DNA from: Azorinus chamasolen
Taxonomy: Eukaryota > Mollusca > Bivalvia > Cardiida > Solecurtidae
Assembly: GCA_963576725.1 (NCBI GenBank)
Contig: OY755240.1
Coordinates: 58,714,633 to 58,778,632, forward strand
Length of the DNA stretch: 64,000 nt
Reading direction: 5' to 3'
The notes under the pieces are model-generated. The model was not told the DNA's origin. It did no database searches and saw only the letters and a program-made list of their open reading frames with translations. A program made the translations under genes and the position numbers. This document shows, in pieces, positions 10,645 to 23,228 of this stretch (positions within the stretch are counted from its first letter, which is position 1; each line of letters starts with the position of its first letter).

Positions 10645-10710
10645 GTTTGGATCCTGATGAGACGCCAAGTTACTTAATCGGCGTCTTGTCTGGATCCAAA
10701 CTGTTCGCAT
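10645..10710. repeat. Solo family-D palindromic cassette
   Basis: Inverted arms AAATAGTTTGGATCCTGATG and its complement ending GGATCCAAACTGTT, with GAGACGCC in the stem. No clear TTAA ends remain. Confidence 0.65.
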
Positions 10711-11596
10711 AGGTAATCAACCATCCACCCACAGCAATTTAAAGGTAACTGTGACCATCTATTAACCCTTTCCCTGTTCTATGTTTATTCCAAATTTCAA
10801 TACCTACTGAATATTCCTGGAAGAAATGGTTTCAACGAAATACGGAAGGTGGAACATTGTAGCCATTTTAGAAAATAAAATAGCATATATTTCAAATTCC
10901 ATTAGCATACAAAAATAGTGTTTTCATGAGTCAGTTATTAGTTAACTGATATTTAGATAATCTTACGAAGAAGTGAATGTTTGGCCATTGCAAATGGTGT
11001 AGAATCGGATCTATATTAAGCAAACATAGCAGATCCTGATCAGACGGTTCCTTCGGGGTTTCTTTGGTAGTGTGTACAGTAAACCCTCTTTATAACGGCC
11101 ACTAAATTACATCCAGGTTTTTATGTTAAAGGCAGATGGCTGCTTAAATCAAGGTGAAAGTAAAACAGAACGCTCCTATAGGATCGTTCTGTTCTACTAC
11201 CTTTTTGACATATTGATAAAGGTTTAATGGAATATTGATAAATTGCCGAGCAAGTCGGTGACTAATTTATATCCAAATATTTCGGCAGTCAGGATGTACG
11301 TTTGCACACAAAGATAATGCTGTCTAATGGTTTCAGGTAAGAAACTGGAGAGTGAACCCTTTTCCTTTTAAGCTTTTGCTTGTTAGAAAGTACACCCAGA
11401 CCAGACGGCTCCTGTATGAGCCATCCAATTGAGACATGCTCTGCTGCTTATGAAATTATAATGCATCTGATTATCTGACTCTACAGTTTCTTACGATACC
11501 AACATGTGTATACATGTACATCTCATTATAAAAAAATCAGTTAATAGACATTCATATTGTCATTATTTCGAATATGAATATTCAACATGAAAAAGG

Positions 11597-11890
11597 TTAA
11601 CCCTTTCCTTCATATAAACGCATTTTCACGCATTTGCAAACAGAGTACACCCAGATCCGAAGTAGACGCAAACCCAAATTGCAAACAGAGTAGACCTAGT
11701 TCAGACGGTTCCTATAGGGGCCAACTGATCAGGGTCTGCTCTGTTTGCTAATGATATTTGATAGATCTGTTTCTTTAGACTCTAAAATAGCTACCATTGT
11801 CTATCTTTAACATTTCATTTTAACTATTGTGTCCATGAATGTTGAGAAGGTGTTGGAATTTGGAATGGATATAGAACAGGGAAAGGGTAA
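11597..11890 (+). repeat. TTAA-type MITE, family A, sharing its left TTAA with a neighbour
   Basis: Begins TTAACCCTTTCCTTCATATA immediately where the preceding degraded element (about 11350-11600) ends AAAAAGGTTAA. It contains a partly duplicated GCAAACAGAGTA cassette at 11637-11745 and ends GGGAAAGGGTAAA. Confidence 0.65.
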
Positions 11891-11996
11891 ACTAAATTGA
11901 TGTTTAGGTATCAGTCAATGTGCTAGAGTACAGTGTCGCTATGTGATACTGGTATTCTCTCTACGCCATCTCGTACTGTAATGAATACCTTTTTTT

Positions 11997-12239
11997 TTAA
12001 CCCTTTCCCATTTCAATATTTATATAAGAAATCATGACATCATGCATATTTATTAGCTAAAGTTTTATAAACTTTTCAAGGATTGTATTTGCTTTGACAA
12101 AAACTGTACAATCATATCTATATCGTATAAAAAGCAAACAGAGCAGACCCTGATCAGACGGCTCCTATATGAGCCGTCTTATCTGGGTCTACTCTGTTTG
12201 CGAATACGTAAAATGCATTTATATGGAGAAAAGGGTTAA
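11997..12239 (-). repeat. TTAA-type MITE, family A
   Basis: 243 bp from TTAACCCTTTCCCATTTC to GAAAAGGGTTAA. The cassette CAGACCCTGATCAGACGGCT/AGCCGTCTTATCTGGGTCTA is nearly perfect at 12134-12198. Confidence 0.85.
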
Positions 12240-12689
12240 TTACTCCAGGTATTCGAGAACACCACTCTGTCTGATAATAAGTCAATTTGTTACTAGTCTG
12301 ATCATTTCAGTTTAGACTGTGACACAGTAGCACAAAGTGTAGATCCTGATCAATGGATTCATTCAGGAGCCGTTTTGACTGGGTCTGCACGGTTTGAATT
12401 AGTTTGTCCAAATACTTAAGGTAACAAGTAAGAAATTGCTGTACATATACAGCAAAGTGAATAAGTGATGCGGCAAAACAAATTTTGTTATTTAATGTAA
12501 ACCTAATAATTTGCTTAATAAGTATTAAATGATATTTTGACTGAAGTGTAAAGTGTTTGTTATTTTAGCATTGAGAGCAAAGTAGTTTTAACAGTATTGG
12601 CACTGGTAAAATACCATTTTTATTTTGAGTATACTAGTATACGAGAGGCTAGTCTTCTGATGCTGATATGAATTAATTATGCTAGGAAG
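12240..12689. other. Intron 4 sequence with a degraded hairpin cassette
   Basis: AT-rich intron sequence. The only structure seen is a worn cassette at about 12334-12395 (GTAGATCCTGATCAATGG with CTGGGTCTGCAC). No coding signal. Confidence 0.5.
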
Positions 12690-12691
12690 TA

Positions 12692-14029
12692 CGAGGGGTG
12701 TTCCATAAATAATGTCATCTGTGCTTTATTTCGCGGAAATCGTGCAATTCATGCACAAAACAAAACCACCTCGTGTCGATTGAGTGATCACTGGCTCGTG
12801 ACACAGGTAAATATCTCGTCCACACGTTCACTTGCCTCGGTACAGTGTACATCGTTTCATAGCCTATTCGTTAGACTATACACAAAATGACAGGAAAACG
12901 AGCTGAAAATGTTCTTGAAATTAGGGCCTATATAAAAGGTAGGTCATTACTCGGCATAAAGGCTGTAGATATTCACCGCGAGGTGTGTGACATTTATGGG
13001 GAGGGCCAAATGTCCCACAGGACTGTTTGTAGGTGGTTAGCTAAATTTAGTGCTGGGCAGCAGCAACTGAAAGATGCTGCTCGCCCAGGTCGTCCTGCAA
13101 CAACTACGACCAAAGGTAACATAGAAAAAATCCGAAATATCCTCAAAACTGATGCTCAATTCACCGTAAGACAATTGGCTCGAATGACAAACTTGTCGTT
13201 AGCAAGAGTTCATGCAATTTTGAAGAAACACCTAAAAAAAGATAAATGCAAGATGGATACCCCATTTGTTAACGGATGAGCAAAAGAAGACGCGCGTAAC
13301 AATGGCAAAAAAACTTCTCAAAATGTACCCAAAATATAGTAAAAAGGCTTTTGATAATATAGTCACTGGTGATGAGACCTGTGTGTATTATTTTGAACCA
13401 AAGCGGAAGGTTTCCAACCGAATATGGGCCACTAAAAAAGCCAGACGCCCAAGTATTGCCAAACGAATACGAACGGTAAAGAAGGTTTTGTATGCTATTT
13501 TTTTCACTAATAAGGGTCCAGCTATTCAAATCCCGGTGCCAAAAGGCAGAACGGTCACAGGCAAGTTCTATAAAAACGTTGTTCTGAGAAAATTGAAGAA
13601 CTACTACAAAAGTAGCCGCCCCAAAACAGGACTTAAGTATGTCCAACTTTTGCATGATAATGCACCCGCTCACAAGGCACGTATTGTGACTGACTTTTTG
13701 GAGTCAGAGAAGGTTACCGTCCTTCCGCACCCTCCGTATTCGCCAGACTTGCCCCCCTGCGACTATTTTCTCTTTCCAAAACTTAAATATCATTTATCTG
13801 GAAGGAGATACAATTCGAGAAATGCCCTTGGATCTGCTGTTTATCAGTGTCTGATGGGTGTCCCCATTGAAGAGTATGAAAAATGCTTCCAAAAATGGAT
13901 TGACCGGCTAAAAAGGTGTATTCTGGCTGGCGGAGAGTATTTTGAAGGGCAGAGCAAATTAAAATGAACAGAAGCACTTCCGCTATATGAGCACCGATGC
14001 AAGTGACATTATTTTTGGAACACCCCTCG
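12692..14029 (+). mobile_element. Mariner transposon, complete ends, frameshifted transposase
   Basis: 1,338 bp bounded by near-perfect inverted repeats: the left end reads CGAGGGGTGTTCCATAAATA and the right end is its complement (ATTTTTGGAACACCCCTCG). A TA dinucleotide lies on each side (12690-12691 and 14030-14031), which is the target duplication of the Tc1/mariner superfamily. One internal gene occupies 12887-13967. The insertion lies in intron 4 of copy 1 in the same orientation as the host gene. The good end symmetry and single coding lesion suggest a fairly recent insertion. Confidence 0.95.
12887..13967 (+). pseudogene. Mariner transposase, one frameshift
   Basis: Cut-and-paste transposase of mariner type. 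The first frame (12887-13279) encodes the N-terminal paired helix-turn-helix DNA-binding region, including an HRTVCRWLAKF helix and the GRPATTT linker. The second frame (from about 13232, open to 13967) carries the linker motif WIPHLLTDEQ and the catalytic domain. The triad is visible: Asp in TGDET, Asp in LLHDNAPAH, and the third Asp in PPCDYF. There are 34 residues between the second and third, the D34D signature of mariner. The two frames are offset by one base in the A-run at 13231-13237, so a single indel in a homopolymer inactivates the copy or is a sequencing error. Combined length (about 350 codons) is normal for the family. Confidence 0.93.
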
Positions 14030-14031
14030 TA

Positions 14032-15250
14032 CAAATGTAATAAGATCAAAGTCTGGTATAGAAAAGGAACTACAAATTTAATGATTAATATCTTTATTCT
14101 TAAAAAAAGTTTCTAAATAACATACATGTACAATAGAAAGGGAACACTTTTAGTGTTGATAACATAATTGAAACTACTACGTAAATGGCAATGAGGAACA
14201 TTAGTTAGTCGTTTGCTCTTGATAAAAGTAGAAGCTTTTTTAAAACAAATCATGGCTCCTTTTATTTGCAAACCTTTGGTTTTATCCTAGATGCACATGC
14301 CGACCAAGTAAGAGTTTACATTGGGTTAATGAATAAATTATATGGATGAACTTTTGTGAAAAGAAATAAGGACCTATTATTTTTTAGTAGAAAAGGGAAA
14401 TGAACAACTAATGTTTCTCATTACAGCATGCACAAAATCAAGATTGATCCGCTTTTTCTCCGTTTATCTATACGGAAGTTTATTTTTTTGGTGAATAATT
14501 TATTGATTAAATCATTAGGTAAAATTTTCACTGACATTGGGAGTGTTAACTGCGATGTACAGTATTTTTACTATAATTATTTTTAAATATAGCAGACAGA
14601 AATGAAACAGCAAACATCAGTATTTTGCACAAAATTTATAAATTAATTGCACATAAACCGTTGTGGCTGAATGGTTTCTGGACCGTTATTCTGACACAGC
14701 TTTCCAAATAGTAATGTACACTTCATAAAAACAAAAATTGAATTACTGTTAATCACTGTGTTAATGAATACAATTTTAATGAAGTTCAGACCTTCTTTGC
14801 TGAAGGAATCGGTGACTAAATACTTCATTGCGACTTGGGAGTATATAGTACAATATACACGCACACATAGTTAGTTCCGTATCTCAGATTTTAACTGATG
14901 CAACATATTTTACCTTTTTCAGACAATAGATCTAAATCGTGCTATATTTTTGCTATAAATGTATTTATATCTGCATTTTAACACCTTGGCAAATAGAACA
15001 GACCCAGATTTTACACTCCTGTAGGATCAACGTCTACTCTGTTTGCTTATGAAAAAAATCAGATATAGTTTTATCATGTCGCTATGTAGCTCAATCATTA
15101 CTATTTGTGCCTAATCTATTTGCTCTGTATAGTTCTTGCTTGATGTTTGCTCATTTATATTTGTTAGATATACTTATTGTTTGATAAAATAATGTTTTCC
15201 TAATTGTTTCTTATCACAACTCGAACTATCACTTAACTTTAACGTGATTA
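14032..15250. other. Intron 4 sequence, little structure
   Basis: AT-rich intron DNA. A worn cassette (CAGACCCAGATTTTACACTC... GTCTACTCTGTTTGC) lies at 14990-15050. Nothing else recognised. Confidence 0.5.
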
Positions 15251-15284
15251 ATACCCCCACAAACGTGACTGTCACACGAAGAAG

Positions 15285-15735
15285 CTTGTTTCAACAAACC
15301 AACACAAAAAAGTTCAACAAAGGGGCATAACTCTGAAAGGAAATCACTGAGCTGGAATACAATAATTCGATGCATATGTCCTCTTTTAGATAACGTATCA
15401 TGTCAAGTTTCATTGAATTCTAGTGAGCAGTTACTGAGAAACCGCGCGGAAACAAAACAACACAAAAAAATAAACAAAGGGGCATAACTCTGTAAGGAAA
15501 TCAATGAGCCGGAAAGTAACAAATGGTTGCACATCTCCTCTTTATGATAAAGCATCATGTCAAGTTTCATTGATATCTAGTCAGCGGTTACTGAGAAACC
15601 GCGCGGAAACAAAAGTCAACCGACCGACCGACCGACCGACCAACCGCCCGCCCGCCCGCCCGCCCGGCCGACAAGGTGCTATAACCCCCCTCCCCCCAAA
15701 GAAAAACAAACAAACAAAAAAAAAACAACAAACTT
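15285..15735. repeat. Tandem dimer of a dispersed repeat ending in CCGA/CCCG runs
   Basis: Two roughly 150-170 bp units share AACAAAGGGGCATAACTCTG, ATCATGTCAAGTTTCATTGA and GTTACTGAGAAACCGCGCGG. They run into (CCGA)n then (CCCG)n at 15616-15664 and a C/A-rich tail. This type of repeat with a short-motif tail is common in bivalve genomes as I know them; family name not known. Confidence 0.75.
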
Positions 15736-16354
15736 TGTTTGTGGGAGTATAATAAAATTCCAATTTCATAATAAACCAATTTTTTTTTGTAAATTCCATG
15801 CCTTTTACTTACTGACATCATTCCCCATTCTTGACTATCGTATACGTCAACAAATCTTTATAAGTTACATAACTTACAGAAAAGAGCTTCTTGAATGTTA
15901 TACCTGATTCAATTAGGGAAGAGGGCACTGTAGATAAATTCGCCTTTATGTTTATTCATTGGTTAAAAGAAAGACGGACCTAGTTTGATATATGAATACA
16001 ACGAATTTAGCAGTATGAATCTCATGTTACCACTGCACAAGAGTAGACTATGCATTTCCTTTTGCTTGGAGCTTACATAGAGCTCCTTATTACAAAACGA
16101 ACGTTAAGAAGTATACATGTTCTTATTTGTTGTAAATAACTGATATGATTTGTTCTTCAAAAATTAGTTTTCTCTGTATATTTCTGCTCAAAGTTAGATC
16201 GCTGTGCTGCATCATTGTTTATCCTTATTACAAAAAAATCAAAGGTGAACGTTTCACAAGCGTCCTTTAGCAAATCTTTTTAAATAAAAAGTTACTCATT
16301 TATATATGTCTAATTGCAAATAAGTACATTTTGTGATGCATAGTTGACGCTGTT

Positions 16355-17419
16355 AAAGTTCAGCTTCAAGATGCCAACATCGAGATAAAAACCATGAGGA
16401 CTCAGGTTCAAGATGCCAACAAGGAAATAAAAACCATGAGGGGACTCAGCTTCAAGATGCCAACGAAGAAATCAAGACCATGAGTAATCAAATTCATGTA
16501 TTGATCGATGAGAATGACAAACAGAGTGAGGAGATTGATAAGCTTAAGAGACAGTTAGTTCAAAAATATGCTGATGAGGATCAGGAGCGAACGTTGAAGG
16601 AGGGTTTAAGAACCGAATTGTATCTAAAAATGAACGAACTACAAGATCAGAAAGAAGCAGAACTCGGCAGGATTCGGAGACAAATTCTAAATTTACACAA
16701 AGAGCTTTCTGGAGAAGCTACAGAGACGCCCGAACCAAATAGGCTGAAAAGGAAAATCCCAACAACTACCAGTATAAAGCTCCAACCAAAACAGGCCAGG
16801 ATACAAAGCAGCAACAACACAGAATAATTATTCCATTATTGTTCACATCATGTTATATAACAACACATCAGTCTGACTGAATTATTTTTTATTTTTGTAA
16901 AATCAATCAGTGAACAGTAACATATCGGGCATAAACCATCATACATTCAACAGACTGAATTTGCAAAAAGAATCTCAGCTTTATAATGAACATAATTTTG
17001 GAAAATTGTACAACTTTTTCTTTTGTTAAGATAATCCATCCTTAAGGTCCCATCATACACTCCAATATCACAAAGAGGTTTTAGAATCTCAAATATTTCC
17101 TTCGTGACATTCAGCTAGTTCTATCAGCTGATGGAATAGCAAATCCAACACCTTAACTAATTGGAAAAGTGATGATCTAGTCTGTGCTGTCATGATTCAA
17201 TGATGGATGGAAAACCTCTACAGCTAGTAATTTACTTCAATTATTTTTCTATAGATCAGCATTGCTTTTTCTTCTTCATTTTTTTTATTAAGAGGTATAA
17301 TTGTATAGTTTTACTGCTATGAGCATTGCTAATGAAAGTCAAAATAAGGATGCGCCTCCCAATATATACATGTATAGAGCCAAACCAGATCATGTATACA
17401 AGCAGGGTATGTTCTAAGT
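16355..17419 (+). pseudogene. Coiled-coil ORF, copy A, truncated and frameshifted
   Basis: Arm A of an inverted pair with 19507-20650. The readable ORF (16480-16827, 115 codons) encodes a lysine/glutamate-rich coiled coil with NDKQSEEIDKLKRQL and GLRTELYLKMNELQDQKEAE, then a basic Ser/Thr-rich tail. Upstream, the 14-residue repeat EIKTMRTQ.QDAN is present twice, but two extra bases near 16440 (ATGAGGGGAC) break the frame. Relative to copy B it lacks the N-terminal 50 or so residues and an internal block (NVELRMGKGMA). Similarity to copy B continues about 590 bases past the stop, so this is a DNA duplication and not a retrocopy. Confidence 0.7.
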
Positions 17420-18311
17420 GTTGTTAGCTGTTTGTGGGTATAATAATTCCAAATACTCATGATATCTAAACTGTGTTCATAGAGTTGACTGTGAATTTTT
17501 GTGTGTGTGAATATACATCAAGTTTCTTATCAATATCAAATACCTCATGACATTCTTTTTGAATATATCAACCATTTTAACCACTACAGTCAACCTTGTA
17601 TTAAATGACCATACAAAAGAATGTATGGTAACAGTTTTTAAGATAGATGTTTGCTTAATGCAGGACAAAAATGATACAGTGAAAGTGATCTCCCTGCTTC
17701 TTCATTGAATGGTCACTTGGTGCAAGTTTGAGTGCAATATCATTATCACATGCCTTTTGAAAGGCACTGGTTGTGCTATAATTCGTGCCAATTATATGTA
17801 TACACACCAAAACTATCCATTCCAGTAATAGACATATGAACATACTACCTCTGTAATACTCATTTCCGTGTCAAATCCCATGTCTGACCACTTGATAGCG
17901 TCGTCTCATAGAGACAATTCTGATAAATGGCAAAATATTTGTGAGAGAAATTACAAGAAATGTTTGCTGATGAAAGATCATGTAAACCATTGTATCTGGA
18001 ATTCTGATTATAACGATCCATAGATGTACCATTATACTGAACAAATTTAGATAGGTATGTTTGTACGTGTCAATTTTCATATATGTATTTGCAAAAGAAA
18101 GAAAGAAAAAGGAAGTCTTTTTTATTGATCTGTCAGTTTTAAATGTAGTTTTGTGCTGATGATAAATAGTAATTTCTAAATCTAGTCTGCTTTTGTTAAT
18201 CTTGTTCGCCGTTACCTCATCAACATTCATTTTGAACTCATTCCATTATAGATGTTAAATGAATTAAACCATTTATACAAAAAATAAAATCTGATTAAAC
18301 AGGTCTTTATA

Positions 18312-18379
18312 GCAAACGGTGCAGACCCATATCAGACATCTCCTGCAGGAGCCATCAGATCAAGGTCTTCACTCTTTGC
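18312..18379. repeat. Solo hairpin cassette of the TTAA-MITE type
   Basis: GCAAACGGTGCAGACCCATA, then ATCAGACATCTCCTGCAGGA, then the complementary arm ending TTCACTCTTTGC. No TTAA ends are visible next to it. Confidence 0.7.
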
Positions 18380-18748
18380 GAAAGTTGATGAAGTAAGGGT
18401 TAGTCTGACTTTATTATACTGGTTGCTTTGATATAGCAACATATTAAGTATTACTGTTTCACTGTTATACAGATTGTATTGTTGTTATAGAGATTGTACA
18501 TCACATGTTTCACTCTGCATACTGTTGAGCTGGTCAGTGCACAAGTATTATGGTATCACAAGCCACCATTTTATTATTATCGAACTCCTCTTGACATATC
18601 TGTCTTCATTTGTTGTCATTTCTTTTACGAATGGGCATCACCCGAAAAAGATCAAATAGAGCTCCGCTGTGAGATTTCCAACAATAGGTCATTGCAGACA
18701 GTTTGTCTCCAGATCAGTAGATGTTAAAATGCTAACTAAGTGTGTGTG

Positions 18749-18754
<6 letters not shown>

Positions 18755-18779
<25 letters not shown>

Positions 18780-18780
18780 A
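18755..18780. repeat. (GA)n microsatellite
   Basis: Thirteen uninterrupted GA units. Confidence 0.95.
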
Positions 18781-20055
18781 TACATCTATGTAACACAAAA
18801 TGTGTATACCCTAAATAGGTGCTAAGCTCAGTAAGTTTGTTAATTTTATATTGCTGTTTATTTGAAGCTATGCTTATCTTGATACAATTGGCGCTTTCTT
18901 AACATGTGTCAGTTTTGACATGTTGCATTTGATACTTATGTGGGTTGATGAAATGTGTTAAACATTTAGAAAATCTTACAGTTTGGTGCTTTATGTAATT
19001 TCTTAGGCATGATATTTTTGAACTCTTTTTTTAAATAAAAAATAGTAATTGCTGATATTTTGCATATTTTGCATATCAGAGTTTTACAAGTTAGTTCATG
19101 AATGGGTTGCATGCAAGTAACGAACTTCAGAATCAGTCATGTTTATGTGTATTTCTATTAATAAGCCAGTTACTTTTGAATACTTTATTAATATTGACTG
19201 GGTTGGTGTTGTTTTTCAGTATTAAAAGATATAAATCTCATATGTCTTTTTGAGTTAAAAAAAACTATAGGCTTTATCATTAAGAGTAAAAACACAACAG
19301 TTTACATATCACTATTCTGTGAAGGGAGAAGTGTTTGCATCAACAATTCATCATCAGCATCATCCGTTTTGCATGAAAACGCAATCATCTAATTTCTATG
19401 TATTTCTTTTTATTTTCAAAATCATATCATGTATAATGTAGTCCATTACAGCTTACTTCAATTAATTGACTATTGATACCGTACTGTAAGCAGTATATAT
19501 ATCTGATTAGAACATACACTGCTTGTATACATGCTTTTGTTTGGCTCTACATGTACATATTTGGAGAAGCATCCTTATTTTGGCTTTTCTTAGCAATGCT
19601 CGTAGCAGTAAAACTATACAATTATACTTGTTAGTAAAAAACAACGAAGAAGAAAAAACAATGCTGATCTATAGACATATACTTGAAGTAAACTACTAGC
19701 TGTTGAGGTATTGCATCCATCATTGAATCATGACATCACCTACTAGATCATCACTTTTCCAATTAGTTAAGGTGTTGGATTTGCTATTCCATCAGCTGAT
19801 AGAACTAGCTGAATGCCACTCAGGAAATATTTGAGATTCTAAAAACTCTTTTGGAGTGAATGATTGGACCTTAAGGATGGATTATCTTAGCAAAAGAAAG
19901 AGTTATATAATTTTCCAAAATTATGTTCATTATAAAGCTGAGATTCTTTTTGCAAATTCAGTCTGTTGAATGTATGATAGTTTATGCCTGATATTTTGCA
20001 GTTCACTGATTGATTTTACAAAAATAAAAAATAATTCAGTCAAACTGGTGTCGTG

Positions 20056-20805
20056 TTATATAACTTGATGTGAACAATAATGGAATAATTCAAACATTAG
20101 CCAATGTAAAGGACATGTATTACAAAACAAATACCTCACATCAGTCGCTAACCACAACGGATTCTTCTGTTTGTTGCCGCTTTGTATCCTGGCCAGTTTT
20201 GGTTGAAGTTTTATACTGGTAGTTGTTGGGAATTTCCTTTGTAGACTATTTGGTTCGGGTTTCACTGTAGCTTCTCCAGAAAGTTCTTTGTGTAAATTTA
20301 GCATTTGTCTCCGAATCCTGCCGAGTTCTGCTTCGGCCATGCCCTTTCCCATTCGTAGTTCCACGTTTGCTTCTTTCTGATCTTGTAGTTCGTTCATTTT
20401 TAGATTCAATTCGGTTCTTAAACCCTCCTTCAACGTTCGCTCCTGATCCTCATCAGCAGCTTTTATAACTAACTGTCTCTTAAGCTTATCAATCTCCTCA
20501 CTCTGTTTGTCATTCTCATCCATCAATACTTGCATTTGATTACTCATGATCTTGATTTCTTCATTGGCATCTTGAAGCTGAGTCCGCATAGTTTTTATTT
20601 CCTTGTTGGCATCTTGAACCTCAGTCCTCATGGTTTTTATCTCGTTGTTGGCACATTGAAGCTTATTCTTGGTACAAGCCCCCGCATCTTTTGCCTCCGC
20701 ATCAGAAACTGCTTGTACTACATGTATATGGTCATTTGCAGTTTGTTGACTATTCCAAACATCACATGTAAAGTCAAGAAATTTATTCATGAAACGATCA
20801 CCCAT
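20056..20805 (-). CDS. Coiled-coil protein of unknown function, copy B
   Basis: 249-codon ORF, not recognised as any named family. Residues about 50-90 are tandem 14-residue units (EIKTMRTEVQDAN, EIKTMRTQLQDAN, EIKIMSNQMQVL). They are followed by a long heptad-like charged coiled coil to about residue 165 and a basic Ser/Thr-rich segment (FPTTTSIKLQPKLARIQ). No signal peptide or membrane helix. The last 40 residues (from about NPLWLATD) are absent from copy A, whose ORF stops earlier, so the natural C-terminus is uncertain. The ORF lies antisense inside intron 4 of the SLC28-like gene. It could be a small nested gene, an exon, or part of a mobile element whose inverted ends are the two copies. 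Confidence 0.5.
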   Translation of the reverse strand: MGDRFMNKFLDFTCDVWNSQQTANDHIHVVQAVSDAEAKDAGACTKNKLQCANNEIKTMRTEVQDANKEIKTMRTQLQDANEEIKIMSNQMQVLMDENDKQSEEIDKLKRQLVIKAADEDQERTLKEGLRTELNLKMNELQDQKEANVELRMGKGMAEAELGRIRRQMLNLHKELSGEATVKPEPNSLQRKFPTTTSIKLQPKLARIQSGNKQKNPLWLATDVRYLFCNTCPLHWLMFELFHYCSHQVI

Positions 20806-22393
20806 ATGTATCTTTAATGTAATTATGTCTTCACAACTTTACTGTTTCAACCTGTTTCTGAGTTAGTCTTTTTAGCAGGGGGTTATCGTTTTTATATGGG
20901 TACATATCGTGGGTCAGTGCTTTGGTTGTTAGGAGGGTTCAGAACCACCCTCATTATTTACAAAAGTTTTACAGTACACCCTACCCTCTAATCAAAACAC
21001 AGAAATAAACTAGTTTTTGAGTGTTTAACCATGTTACTATACACTATACAAACAACTCCTCCTGCAGATGTTTGAATTTAATTTATTCTGTAATATACTG
21101 TCATCTGTCTAGAAACACTTAAATTATACATTATTTCCGTTTAAGAGGGTTAGTTTGGGTCTACTGTATTACTGCAATACATGTTGATATGTTAATTAGA
21201 TATTTATTCAATGGTTTCAAGTGAGGCAGCATTACAGCACCCTCCAGAATGAAAGCGTCCAATTACGTTCTTGCAATAGGCGTTATAGTGTACCTGGTCA
21301 CAGCAGTACATGTATTTGACAATTGAATATCATCAGACAGCGGACGGTCATTACTTCTAAATTCGTTCTGAATTAAGTAGCCACCTACTAATGAAAGATT
21401 ATCATTATCCTTGATTGATAGTTCACTGTAGACAATATTGTTTGTATATTACGGTTATTTATCAGAGAAGAGCATCCGTGTCATGTCACCCTTGGTGATT
21501 ATTAATTTAAATTATTCTAGATTAGTATGACCTTTATACTGAAAGGGTATATCGTCACTGTTATAATGTGACTTTTGATTCGGATGAAGATGAAAATGCT
21601 GAATGTCAAACCATGACTAAGCAAAACAGTGGTATGAGTAAGGAAACACTTCATATGAGTAAGCAAATATGGTATAGAGTCATCAACAATTCCTATAATT
21701 AGACATAAAACACGATGTACATTGGGAGCAAAACACATGGAGCACGGTATACATGAGGGGTAAATGGGCAGAGGGTAAGTGGGCAAAACAAGTTACACGC
21801 GAGGGATAAGTGGGCAAAACACGTGGCGCACGAGGAATAAGTGGGTAAAGGATAAGCTGACCTGCACCATTTTTACCCTACTAATGTAGATTAGTCATTA
21901 TGACTAGTTGAGCTACTCTCGTTAAATAAAGTATTTCATTCATTCTTTCATAATACGGCATATACTGGTGTTGAAAGCTTATTTATCATCTAATCAAAAA
22001 CTTATATCGATTGGATCTAATTCTGCGTACTTTCCGTTCAATCATATCACAATTGCCATTTACATACATTTGAATGCAAATCGGTGTGACTAGATTTTGT
22101 GTAAAATGGCTATGTTTTATAATGGGCCGATTATTAAACGACCAAGCCCGAAACAGTTTGGGACCGAGTCGTTCATAACAAATAAGCCCATCCAGGCAGA
22201 CAGTAAAAATGTTACTCCAGTGCCAAAAGAAGTAGGTCATTAGGATCATCACATACTCTGTATTGCGGGCGTAGCCCGCAGCACAATAAAGGTAAGTGGG
22301 TGAGTGCAAATAGTTTGAACTCGTTGGTCTAGACTAACGAATGGTTTGACCCTTTGAAGACTGAATTTTCAAAGTAGAACGGTTGACATTCGT
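20806..22393. other. Intron 4 sequence without recognised genes
   Basis: AT-rich. A short block near 21750-21850 repeats GTAAGTGGGCA / ATAAGTGGGCAAAACACGTG. Nothing else recognised. Confidence 0.5.
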
Positions 22394-22625
22394 TTAACCC
22401 TTTCACCGCCGATGTAGCATAAATGCACCACGACAAATAGTGCAGTCCCAGATCAGACGCCACCTTTTCAAGAGGGCGTCTGATCAGGTACTACACTATT
22501 TGTCTTAAACTCTATTTCTATATCTGTGATTTATTCCTTTGAAGTTTGCATTTATTTATTTTATGTCCTTACTTTACCGAATGATTTGCAGACGACAATT
22601 AGAAATTTGGCGCCGAAAGGGTTAA
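22394..22625 (+). repeat. TTAA-type MITE, family B
   Basis: 232 bp from TTAACCCTTTCACCGCCGAT to GCGCCGAAAGGGTTAA. The palindrome CCAGATCAGACGCC.../GGCGTCTGATCAGG is intact. A cassette-only fragment (AGACCCCGATCAGACGGCTC) follows at about 22660-22720. Confidence 0.9.
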
Positions 22626-23228
22626 CGCTATCTAGAGTCAAATTATGAATAAACAACAGAACAGACCCCGATCAGACGGCTCCTACAGCAGCCATCTGAT
22701 CGGGTTCTACACTCTTTGCAAGCGTTAAAAGGTGTATCTTTGAAGTGGATGGTTAATACATGTCCTGGGTTATATGCTGTAGACGATCGTTATGAATAAT
22801 GAAATGGGTATTGCCTATTAACCCTTTCAACGCTTATTTTTCAAATGTACTCTTCCAAAATTCATGAATAAAAACGTTTAACATAGCAAATGGTGAATAT
22901 CCTGACAAGGGGGAGGGGGTGGGGTACTTTTCTGCCCTGAGTATGGCCTGTTTGCAAAGGACATTAGTGGCTCGTTTCCTGCACTGACAGGGTTAACCAG
23001 TCCACCTCCAATTACGAATCTGTGATCAGCATTTGTAACCAAATTTAGATAATCAAAATGCAAACTCTTTGAAACTGTTATTATTGTTTTTAAAGAAAGG
23101 TGAGCAGCATTAAAACATTTCTAGCAGAAGACATTTTTAAGACGACAATACGTGAGAGTGGATTAATTAAGAATTTATGTATGGGTTTCGTAGTACGCAA
23201 TGCGTGACTTACCATACCGCCCTTGCTT

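Larger units (their letters stand above)
17420..19506. other. Spacer between the inverted coiled-coil arms
   Basis: About 2.1 kb of AT-rich DNA. It holds a solo palindromic cassette (18312-18379) and a GA microsatellite (18755-18780). Open frames here have no recognisable protein character. Confidence 0.5.

Noticed and set aside
20530..20817. Plus-strand ORF opposite the coiled-coil ORF
   Set aside because: Its repeats (SPHSFYFLVGILNL) are the complement of the coiled-coil repeat units; shadow frame.
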